This document shows, piece by piece, positions 1 to 6,432 of a DNA stretch of 31,036 nt. The notes under the pieces are model-generated. The model was not told the origin of the DNA and made no database searches. It saw nothing but the letters and a program-made list of their open reading frames with translations. The stretch is from a virus. Each line of letters opens with the position of its first letter. Within the stretch, counting starts at the first letter, position 1. A program made the position numbers and the translations under genes. The DNA lies in IMG/VR virus record IMGVR_UViG_3300047319_000420, positions 1 through 31,036 of that record; one strand, written 5' to 3'.

Positions 1-1
1 T

Positions 2-2587
2 CTCATCAAGCAGAAGCCTCGATGGATCGCGCCGAACAGTCAAGCCGCAGTCCGCAGTCGCAGGAATGGTGGGCGACCGCGCCGCGCAAAGGAGGCGTTG
101 TCGCCTGCCATGGCTGATGCCTGGGCGCAGAATCTGATGGATGAGGAAACTGCGCTGGACGAGATTGTAGGGCGTCGCGGGCTCACATCCGACACGCTCA
201 AGCGGTTCAGGATCGGGTGGGACAAGGACAAGCACGTCTACACGATCCCTGTCTACGGGCCAGACGGAGAGCTATGGAACATCCGTCAGTACACGCCGCG
301 TCCGAAAGGCGACACGAAGATCTGGGGCATGAGTGGGCACAACACGCCACGTCTCTATCCAGCCGACCAGCTCGTTCATGACACACTCGTAGTCTGCGAA
401 GGAGAATGGGATGCGCTCGCGACGATCCAAGCTGGCTATCCAGCTATCACCAAGACCGGATCGGCCAAGATCTGGAAGCAGGAGTGGAGTGAGGCTTTCA
501 GGAACAAGTTGGTCTACCTCTGCCATGACCGCGATGATACTGGCGTGGATGCTAACCGGGTCGTGGCTCGTGCTCTCTCTCGCGTTTGTGACGTCCGTGT
601 TGTTGTTCTACCGTACGAGCTGACTGAGAAACACGGCAAGGATCTGTCTGACTTCTGGATGGAGCACGATCGTGAGGACTTCGAGCAGCTGCTCAGGGAC
701 GCCCAGCCCTGGCGAGCAAAGGAGTCGCATGAATCAGGGCCAGAGACTATCTCGGTGCTGGACAGTAGTGACGCGAAGAACATCGCGAAGCCTGTCAACC
801 TAATTGTGACGATCAAGGGGAAGAAGGAGCCGGGTTACACCGTGCCACGCACTGCCCAGCTAACGTGTACGCGTGACGCTGGAGTCAAGTGCCAATTCTG
901 CCCCATGAAGGCCACTGGCGCGGCCGAAGTCACGATAGGCGGCGACAGTCCGACGATACTGGCCCTGATTGATGCGAACCAGCAGCAGCTATTCGATTCG
1001 ATCAGGAAGGAATACGGGGCGGTCAAGTGCGGGAAGCTCATCATCGAACCGAAGGAATACCAATCAGTGGAGGTTCTATATGCCCGCCCGTCCCTCGATC
1101 ACTCTGACAGTCAGGAAGCAGGATCGTACAAAACTCTACGCATCATTAGTACTGGCCGACACGATACACTTCCCAATAACACTGTCGTTGCGCTTGGGGC
1201 GCTTCACCCGAACCCAAGAGATCAACGAAACGAGTTTCTCTCTTGGGAACTCGCTCCCGTATCAACCTCTCTGGACAATTTTGAGCTGGATAGGACATCA
1301 GCTCGCGAACTACGTCGATTCCAAACAACCACCAAATCCCGGCCCGTCAAGAAGCTGAGACAGATCGCGGAGGCGATGGGTGAGCACGTGACCCGCATTA
1401 CCGGACGCTGGGAGATGCATGCTATCTTTGATCTCACGCTACATTCTGTTCTTTCGTTCAAGTTTAACGGCAAACTCATCCGACGCGGATGGCTCCAATG
1501 TTGTGTATACGGTGACACTCGAACTGGTAAATCCGAAGCGGCAAGGCAGCTCCTCCGTCACTATGGTGCAGGTGAGATCGTCGGTGGAGAATCTGCGTCT
1601 TATGCAGGACTTGTTGGCGGTCTGCAGCAGCTTGGCGGAAAGGAATGGGTTGTCACATGGGGTGTCATTCCGCTCAACGACCGTCGAGCGGTTGTGATCG
1701 ATGAGATCTCCGCGCTCTCGTACGAGGACATCGGCCACATGTCCGACCTGCGCCACGACGGAGTAGTGCGCATCTCCAAGATCCAGCAGGAGGCGACGCA
1801 CGCCCGGACGCGCATGATTTGGTTAGCGAACCCCCGCAATGGAGGAAACATGGGCCAGTTCACGTACGGGGTAGACGCGCTACGCCCGCTGATCGGCGCG
1901 ATGGAAGACATAGCCCGCTTCGACATGGCGATGGCCGTGACGATGCACGACGTTCCGGTCGAGCAGTACAACGTTCGGTTCGAGCCAAGTGAGAACCGAT
2001 TCACGGCTAGTCTATGCCACAAGCTACTGCTATGGTGCTGGACGAGGAGGCCCGATCAAATTGTCTGGACTTCACCTGCCGAGAAAGCAGCAATGGCAGC
2101 AGCGACGATCGTGGGCAAGGCTTACATCGAAGATCCTCCCCTCGTACAAGCAGCCGACATCCGCGAGAAGATTGCTCGCATCTCTACCGCGCTCGCAGCT
2201 AGGACGTTCAGCACGGACGACGCCTGCGAAAAGGTAATTGTTAAGCCGGAGCACGTCCACGACGCCGTGGCATTCCTCCATCATCTCTATGCGATGCCGA
2301 CGTTCGGCTACCGCGACCGCTCTGATGAGATCTTCGAGGATCGGCGCGAGGCAGAGAACAACCGTACGATGATGCGCAAGTACCTGCTAGAGAACCGCGA
2401 CCTAGCCAAGTTCCTCCGTTCCAACTCTACTTTCAGGAGGCAGGATCTGGAGGAGATACTGAACATCGAACGATCGGAGGCCAACGCGAAGATAAACAAA
2501 CTGTGGGGCGCGCGGATGGTGCGCAAGGACGGCGGCGACATCCGGGTGGAGCCGACAATGCACGTGATTCTAAGAGAGGTCAAATGA
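2..2587 (+). CDS. Toprim primase fused to MCM-like AAA+ helicase (5'-partial)
   Basis: Predicted replicative primase-helicase of the phage replisome. The toprim core is at about nt 391-560, with the acidic VCEGEWDAL motif and a later CHDRDDTG. A cysteine group (C...KCQFC, nt 866-901) follows and looks like the zinc element of an MCM-type N-terminal OB region. The ATPase part has Walker A GDTRTGKS (nt 1511-1534), Walker B AVVIDEIS (about nt 1687-1710), a sensor-like WLANPR (about nt 1822-1839), an IARFDMAM stretch matching the MCM 'SRFDL' block (about nt 1912-1935), and a C-terminal helical lid. Order and spacing fit MCM better than DnaB/gp4 helicases. The frame is open without a stop back to nt 2, so the gene probably begins outside the window, where a CHC2-type zinc finger would be expected. 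Internal candidates are TTG 98 and ATG 110, behind AGGAGG at 90-95, but their spacing is poor. The stop overlaps the next start (ATGA). Confidence 0.88.
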   Translation, partial: LIKQKPRWIAPNSQAAVRSRRNGGRPRRAKEALSPAMADAWAQNLMDEETALDEIVGRRGLTSDTLKRFRIGWDKDKHVYTIPVYGPDGELWNIRQYTPRPKGDTKIWGMSGHNTPRLYPADQLVHDTLVVCEGEWDALATIQAGYPAITKTGSAKIWKQEWSEAFRNKLVYLCHDRDDTGVDANRVVARALSRVCDVRVVVLPYELTEKHGKDLSDFWMEHDREDFEQLLRDAQPWRAKESHESGPETISVLDSSDAKNIAKPVNLIVTIKGKKEPGYTVPRTAQLTCTRDAGVKCQFCPMKATGAAEVTIGGDSPTILALIDANQQQLFDSIRKEYGAVKCGKLIIEPKEYQSVEVLYARPSLDHSDSQEAGSYKTLRIISTGRHDTLPNNTVVALGALHPNPRDQRNEFLSWELAPVSTSLDNFELDRTSARELRRFQTTTKSRPVKKLRQIAEAMGEHVTRITGRWEMHAIFDLTLHSVLSFKFNGKLIRRGWLQCCVYGDTRTGKSEAARQLLRHYGAGEIVGGESASYAGLVGGLQQLGGKEWVVTWGVIPLNDRRAVVIDEISALSYEDIGHMSDLRHDGVVRISKIQQEATHARTRMIWLANPRNGGNMGQFTYGVDALRPLIGAMEDIARFDMAMAVTMHDVPVEQYNVRFEPSENRFTASLCHKLLLWCWTRRPDQIVWTSPAEKAAMAAATIVGKAYIEDPPLVQAADIREKIARISTALAARTFSTDDACEKVIVKPEHVHDAVAFLHHLYAMPTFGYRDRSDEIFEDRREAENNRTMMRKYLLENRDLAKFLRSNSTFRRQDLEEILNIERSEANAKINKLWGARMVRKDGGDIRVEPTMHVILREVK

Positions 2588-2856
2588 TCAACGCGGAATC
2601 CCTAGCGCGAGCAGAGACGGTGCTCCAGGTGGCGTACGCCGGTGCGCCGGACTACGGGCGACAGCTCGCGACTCTGGAAGTCGAGCGCGAGGCGTTCGAC
2701 AATCTGCTCCAGCGTCGGGTGGGTCACGTCAAGCGGGAGTACCCAGCCTGGAAGACGATGGATCCGAAGATCGAGCCCGCAATCAACACGCTGTTCATGC
2801 ACTTCTTCCTGGTCGGACTTATCGCGGGGAGACATCAAGCAAGGGAGCTGGTATGA
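2584..2856 (+). CDS. Small unknown protein, 90 aa
   Basis: I do not recognise this protein. ATG 2584 is chosen because it overlaps the primase stop as ATGA and has a GAGAGGT ribosome-binding sequence just upstream; a longer frame from 2503 would run far into the primase. The product looks mostly helical: an acidic/arginine-rich middle (residues about 30-60) and a hydrophobic C-terminal helix (NTLFMHFFLVGLIAG, about residues 66-80) that could be amphipathic or membrane-associated. It sits in the translationally coupled replication operon and ends in another ATGA overlap with the following gene. Function unknown. Confidence 0.7.
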   Translation: MINAESLARAETVLQVAYAGAPDYGRQLATLEVEREAFDNLLQRRVGHVKREYPAWKTMDPKIEPAINTLFMHFFLVGLIAGRHQARELV

Positions 2857-3173
2857 CAAAGAAAGGAACTGGCAGGATTATTCACGAGACGGATCAAGAG
2901 GAAGCAATGGCCAACCAGATCTTCGAACAGATTGAGGCGTCGTTCAAGTTCGTCGGGCCAGGCAAGGCAATCCAGTCCTGCCAGGTATTCGACAACGTAG
3001 GCTGGCAGCGTCGCGCCATCCTGATCCGATTCACGGACGGCACGAGCCTGCGCATCTCCGGTGAGAACATGGAGATCGAGGAGCTAGACGCGAGCCAGCG
3101 CCCTGAGCAGTTCGAGTCGCCCCCGGAGGAGCAGCAGAAGCTGTTGCATCCTGGCGAGGGGGAGAGCGAATGA
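2853..3173 (+). CDS. Small unknown protein, 106 aa
   Basis: Unknown function. ATG 2853 overlaps the previous stop (ATGA) and has AAGGGAG upstream. A second ATG at 2908 (MANQIFEQ...), preceded by AGGAAG, is an alternative start giving 88 aa. The middle (VGWQRRAILIRFTDGTSLRI) reads like a small beta sheet with alternating hydrophobic residues. The C-terminus is acidic and rich in Pro and Gln (about the last 30 residues) and is probably disordered. The stop overlaps the oxidoreductase start as ATGA, so the three genes are likely translationally coupled. Confidence 0.7.
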   Translation: MTKKGTGRIIHETDQEEAMANQIFEQIEASFKFVGPGKAIQSCQVFDNVGWQRRAILIRFTDGTSLRISGENMEIEELDASQRPEQFESPPEEQQKLLHPGEGESE

Positions 3174-3928
3174 AGGTCGCCATCGTAGGGTGTGGGCCGT
3201 CCGGGTTACTTGCAGCGCACGCTGCTAGCCAGCTGCGGGCGGAGGTCAGGATCTTCACGGATAAGAAGCGCAAGTCAATGTTGACCGGCGCGATGTATCT
3301 CCATACCAACATCCCCGGGCTGACGCGAGAGCGACCCGAGAGCACGATCCTGATCAAGAAGTTCGGTACCAAAGAGGGCTACGCTCGCAAGGTGTACGGT
3401 AGCGATGATCATCCCGTGAGCTGGGATCATTTCGAGGAGGGCACTTTCGGAATGTGGTCGCTGCGCAAGGCGTACGACCGGGCTTGGGAGATCTACCACG
3501 ATCGGATTGTCAAGGAATCCATTGACAGGCAAGGTTTGCTCGACCTGTCTCGCGCGTTCGACTTGACCGTTTGCACCGCTCCCAAGCCCGCGTTCTGCCT
3601 CCAGACTGATCTGCACTCGTTCAACCGGCAGAACATCTGGGTCAGGATGTACCAGCCGGGCAACGACAGCGAAGCCACCACCATGGTCTACTCCGGCGAT
3701 CCGAAACATCCTTGGTATCGCTACAGTCGAATCGACGACATGCTCAGCTACGAGTACGCGACTGAGCCTCCATTTAACGGGCTTCGTCCGGGACGTAAGC
3801 CAACAGGGAACGACTGCGACTGCTGGCCCACCGTTCTCTGGGCTGGCAGGTTCGGTGCGTGGCGTAAGGGAGTTCTCACCCACCATGTTTTCCAGGAGAC
3901 GTTCGATGCTGTGCACTCAATGCTCTGA
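3170..3928 (+). CDS. FAD/NAD(P)-dependent oxidoreductase-like protein
   Basis: Predicted Rossmann-fold flavoprotein of 252 aa. The dinucleotide-binding GxGxxG (G7-C-G9-P-S-G12) follows an N-terminal beta strand (VAIV), and an acidic/basic strand end (VRIFTDKK, about residues 26-33) follows the first helix, as in FAD-binding oxidoreductases. The C-terminal block around residues 225-241 (LWAGRFGAWRKGVLTHHVF) resembles the region of such flavoproteins where the protein closes over the flavin. It is much shorter than typical 400-500-residue monooxygenases or amine oxidases, so a full second substrate domain is missing or reduced. It starts in an ATGA overlap and overlaps the HAD gene by 23 bases. 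Substrate unknown; it heads a run of small-molecule or nucleotide enzymes (HAD, SDR, methyltransferase). The family call is fairly safe; the reaction is not known. Confidence 0.8.
   Translation: MKVAIVGCGPSGLLAAHAASQLRAEVRIFTDKKRKSMLTGAMYLHTNIPGLTRERPESTILIKKFGTKEGYARKVYGSDDHPVSWDHFEEGTFGMWSLRKAYDRAWEIYHDRIVKESIDRQGLLDLSRAFDLTVCTAPKPAFCLQTDLHSFNRQNIWVRMYQPGNDSEATTMVYSGDPKHPWYRYSRIDDMLSYEYATEPPFNGLRPGRKPTGNDCDCWPTVLWAGRFGAWRKGVLTHHVFQETFDAVHSML
3894..3898 (+). promoter_or_regulatory. Ribosome-binding site deciding the HAD gene start
   Basis: AGGAG with seven bases before ATG 3906. It favours this start over the upstream in-frame GTG 3855 and ATG 3885, which have no comparable sequence, and it lies inside the end of the oxidoreductase gene. 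Confidence 0.7.
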
Positions 3929-4568
3929 AGTGATCAAGCCAGTTGTCGCGTTCGACATCGATGGGACGATGGGGGACTATCATAGTCACCTGCTCTACTT
4001 CGCTGCCGAATATCTGGGCACGATGGGCATCGAGGACTGGCGCTACGCCGGACACGAGACGTTCAACTCATGGTTCTGCCGCGTCTTCGAGTGCGACTAT
4101 CGAACATGGCAGGACATTAAGCTGGCCTACCGCCAGGGAGCGCAGAAGCGATCTATGTCTCCATTCAAAGACATGGTAAGAGTAGCGCAGACATCCGAGC
4201 GGCTAGGGTGCGAAGTCTGGGTGACAACTACGCGCCCGTACCAACGACTCGACGGGATAGATCCAGACACGCGTGAGTGGCTCAGACGGAACCGAGTACC
4301 GTATGAGGGGCTCATCTACTCCGAGGACAAATATGATGACCTCGCAGAGCGAATCGAACCCGATCGAGTCATCGCCATCTTCGACGATCTTGTCGAGATG
4401 TACGACCGAGCCGAGGAATTGTTCGGCCCGAGCGTTCCGTTCCTGTTCCGATCCGTCTGGAACCGGGCCAGGTCACGACCCAATCGAGGAGACTCAGGAG
4501 GGGCGATGAGGCATCTCAAGGATAGATTCGCGACGTGGAAGGAGCACCATGAAGCATCAGCTGCATGA
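3906..4568 (+). CDS. HAD-superfamily phosphatase, 5'-nucleotidase-like
   Basis: Predicted 220-aa cytosolic haloacid-dehalogenase-fold hydrolase, most like the phage/bacterial 5'(3')-deoxyribonucleotidase group. Motif I is D17-I-D19-G-T21, carrying the nucleophile and acid/base aspartates. Motif II is the Thr-rich strand VWVTTTRP, and motif IV is the IFDDLVEM stretch with two Asp for Mg2+. A lysine in SEDKYD is a candidate motif III residue. The inserted helical cap lies between motifs I and II, as in C1-cap enzymes. The first residues contain CTQC (C3, C6), a possible small metal or redox pair not usual in the family. ATG 3906 is chosen by its ribosome-binding site. It overlaps the next gene by 20 bases. 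A role in nucleotide salvage or in shaping the dNTP pool fits its neighbours; the actual substrate is inferred. Confidence 0.82.
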   Translation: MLCTQCSEVIKPVVAFDIDGTMGDYHSHLLYFAAEYLGTMGIEDWRYAGHETFNSWFCRVFECDYRTWQDIKLAYRQGAQKRSMSPFKDMVRVAQTSERLGCEVWVTTTRPYQRLDGIDPDTREWLRRNRVPYEGLIYSEDKYDDLAERIEPDRVIAIFDDLVEMYDRAEELFGPSVPFLFRSVWNRARSRPNRGDSGGAMRHLKDRFATWKEHHEASAA

Positions 4569-5340
4569 CAAGTATGTAGAAGCACAATTGAATGCGCACG
4601 ATGTATCATATCCCGAGATCCGCCACGGCGCGATCATCGGAATCTCGCCTGGCAATATCGGCGAGGCGATCGCAGAGCGTCTGTTCGCTCGCGAGGAATG
4701 GCTCAGCGTTGCTGGCACCAACAAGAAAGCCCACAACTGCTGGTTTCCGGATCAGTGTATCGACTTCCTCACCGAAGCGGGGCAGGGCGATCCCGGAGTG
4801 ATCGACACGTTGATTGTCTGCGCCGCGACTACTCACCTGGACTGGTTCGAGAACTACATGCTCGACGATCAAGTAGAAGTCCTCCACGATACGCTCCTCT
4901 GCCCAATGGTGGCGACGCAGCAGTTTGTTCGGACTACGCTCCATACGCCGTGGGTGAAGCACATCGCCTACATCGGCTCGATGGCATACACAAAGGTACT
5001 GAACGCCTCTGCCCCATACTGCGCCGCCAAGGCAGGGCTGGCGCACTTCGCCCGTTGTATGGCTTGGGAGCTAGGGCCGAAGGGTTACCGCGTCTTCATC
5101 GTCCACCCAGGCAACGTCCTCGATTCTCCGATGACCAAGGTCACTGTCGAGGGAATCGCGCGCTACCGGGACATCGGCATGGAAGACGCCTACGCCTACT
5201 GGGCGAGCGCAGAGCCACCGATGGGCTTTCTATCCAGGCACGAGATCGCAGCGGTGGTCGAGAGCCTGGTCACGGACGAGAATGAGAACTGGGCCCACGC
5301 CGTCGGCTCGCAGATCGAGCTGGCCGGAGGTATGCGATGA
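4549..5340 (+). CDS. Short-chain dehydrogenase/reductase (SDR)
   Basis: Predicted 263-aa NAD(P)-dependent reductase or dehydrogenase of the classical SDR fold. The cofactor glycine motif G31-x3-G35-x2-G38 follows strand AII; the NNAG-equivalent is VCAAT (residues 90-94). The catalytic set is present: S144 (IGSMAY), Y157 and K161 in YCAAK, followed by the conserved helix and the VHPGNV segment (about residues 185-190) that caps the cofactor. The length matches the family. Start ATG 4549 has AAGGAG at ideal spacing within the end of the HAD gene, and the stop overlaps the next start (ATGA). SDRs are uncommon in phage replication operons. Candidate substrates are a nucleotide sugar, a modified base precursor, or a cofactor such as a pterin; none can be chosen from sequence. 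Confidence 0.88.
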   Translation: MKHQLHDKYVEAQLNAHDVSYPEIRHGAIIGISPGNIGEAIAERLFAREEWLSVAGTNKKAHNCWFPDQCIDFLTEAGQGDPGVIDTLIVCAATTHLDWFENYMLDDQVEVLHDTLLCPMVATQQFVRTTLHTPWVKHIAYIGSMAYTKVLNASAPYCAAKAGLAHFARCMAWELGPKGYRVFIVHPGNVLDSPMTKVTVEGIARYRDIGMEDAYAYWASAEPPMGFLSRHEIAAVVESLVTDENENWAHAVGSQIELAGGMR

Positions 5341-5615
5341 CCGACAACGAGTGGAACGACGTCATGAATGCTTGCCGACAGATCATGAACGAGCGACAGA
5401 AAAAGCGCAAGGATGTCTGGCGCCGGTCGGGAGCACGCGGAATGGTCAGTCACGTATTCGCCAAAGCTGAGCGGGCGTTCGCTCTCCTCATGGAGCGCAG
5501 CCCGGATCTCGCAGAAGCGGAAGCCGAGCTAGTGGACGTCATCAACTATTCAGCTTTCTGTCTCATTCAGCTACGCAATCAGAACCTAAACGGAGAATGG
5601 CCATGGGTGCGATAG
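5337..5615 (+). CDS. Nmad1/MazG-like small nucleotide-associated protein
   Basis: Predicted all-alpha protein of 92 aa. The pattern W...G......F.KAERA followed by EAEAELVDVINYSAFCL (about residues 60-80) resembles the phage 'nucleotide modification associated domain 1' (formerly DUF1599). It also resembles more distant MazG-type NTP pyrophosphohydrolases, where Glu and Asp on two helices hold Mg2+. The E...D spacing is compatible with catalysis, but only one such half-site is obvious. ATG 5337 forms an ATGA overlap with the SDR stop, and the gene overlaps the methyltransferase start by 13 bases. A role in removing or sorting dNTPs is inferred from family resemblance and position; confidence in the family is moderate. 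Confidence 0.6.
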   Translation: MTDNEWNDVMNACRQIMNERQKKRKDVWRRSGARGMVSHVFAKAERAFALLMERSPDLAEAEAELVDVINYSAFCLIQLRNQNLNGEWPWVR

Positions 5616-6142
5616 AGACTAAATGGCACCCGATCCCGCGCGACCTGCTAGAGCTGTTCTCTGTCGGCATGGATCGCAGAGCACCTGGCTACGAGCCGAC
5701 GCTGCTCGGCAAGTACAAGGTTCTCAACCTCGGCTCTGGGTACAAGAACTTGAACGGTGCCGACAACCTAAGCTGGGAGAATGGGTGGCGCGCTCCGATG
5801 TTGTCCGACTACGACACTGGATCCGTAGACACGGTGTTCGCTCTACATTTCTTGGAGCATCTGGATAGAGAGACGCTGATGTTCATGCTCGATGAGATCG
5901 AGCGCGTCCTTCGCCCGCAGGGAGTGCTCAACGTAGTCGTGCCCTGGTATGGGTCGCAGCTCGCCTATCAGGATCTCGACCACAAAACGTTCTGGACAGT
6001 CGAGACGTGGAAGAACCTACTGGACAACTCCTACTACGATGGCTCGATGCCGAGGCATCTCAGATTGGAAGAGAACTTCAGCATGATCATGGGTCTGAGC
6101 GATCGCAACCTCGTCGTCGTGAGTCAGTTGACGCGACTATGA
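5603..6142 (+). CDS. Class I SAM-dependent methyltransferase
   Basis: Predicted 179-aa methyltransferase of the Methyltransf_11/25 type. Motif I, the SAM-binding glycine loop, is VLNLGSGYKN at residues 40-49. The segment SVDTVFALHFLEHL (about residues 74-87) is the post-II/motif IV region with the characteristic '.EHL', and ERVLRPQGVLNVVVP follows as the post-EHL helix and strand. The protein is short and has no target-recognition domain or NPPY/NPPF motif, so it is probably a small-molecule rather than an N6-adenine DNA methyltransferase. ATG 5603 is chosen over ATG 5597 because GGAG at 5592-5595 is seven bases upstream of it. It ends in an ATGA overlap with the next gene. Confidence 0.83.
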   Translation: MGAIETKWHPIPRDLLELFSVGMDRRAPGYEPTLLGKYKVLNLGSGYKNLNGADNLSWENGWRAPMLSDYDTGSVDTVFALHFLEHLDRETLMFMLDEIERVLRPQGVLNVVVPWYGSQLAYQDLDHKTFWTVETWKNLLDNSYYDGSMPRHLRLEENFSMIMGLSDRNLVVVSQLTRL

Positions 6143-6432
6143 ACAAGAAAGGATACAGGCAGTCCGTCCTACTCCACGGGATGATTACGTTCAATCGGCC
6201 GGTAAAGATCCTGGCTGAGCGGTTCATCCCGATAGAGCACGAGGGCCGGACAACCGTAGCCATTTTTATCTATCAGCCAGAGGATCTCGTTACCAAGGAT
6301 GAGGACGAATTCACGGGCAAGACGAAGTGGTACCGATCGGGCCAGATCCGTTACATGGTCGCAATCGATGGGCGTCAGAACACCGACGGCATCGTAGACC
6401 ATTGGGGAGGATTCGAGGATGGCGAAGCGTAA
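6139..6432 (+). CDS. Small unknown protein, 97 aa
   Basis: Function unknown. The start (MNKKGYRQS) overlaps the methyltransferase stop as ATGA, whereas the longer open frame from 6007 would lie wholly inside that gene. The sequence alternates hydrophobic and polar residues (SVLLHGMITF, TVAIFIY, IRYMVAID), suggesting a small beta-barrel or sandwich, with an acidic C-terminus. The last 14 bases overlap the polymerase frame when its first ATG is used. Position between methyltransferase and polymerase suggests a replication-linked role, but this is only context. Confidence 0.65.
   Translation: MNKKGYRQSVLLHGMITFNRPVKILAERFIPIEHEGRTTVAIFIYQPEDLVTKDEDEFTGKTKWYRSGQIRYMVAIDGRQNTDGIVDHWGGFEDGEA
6405..6410 (+). 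promoter_or_regulatory. Ribosome-binding site for the polymerase frame
   Basis: GGGAGG eight bases before ATG 6419, the first in-frame start of the polymerase. It argues that translation begins here, adding a 59-residue N-terminal extension before the conserved PHP start at residue 60. Confidence 0.55.

Noticed and set aside
98-2587. Primase beginning at TTG 98 or ATG 110
   Set aside because: The frame is open to the window edge and the AGGAGG at 90-95 is two bases from TTG 98 and 14 bases from ATG 110; a truncated gene is more likely, though not proven.
3275-3916. 213-aa open frame on the minus strand inside the oxidoreductase gene
   Set aside because: Lies opposite a gene with clear FAD-binding motifs, has no recognisable domain and no place in the rightward operon; a shadow of codon bias.
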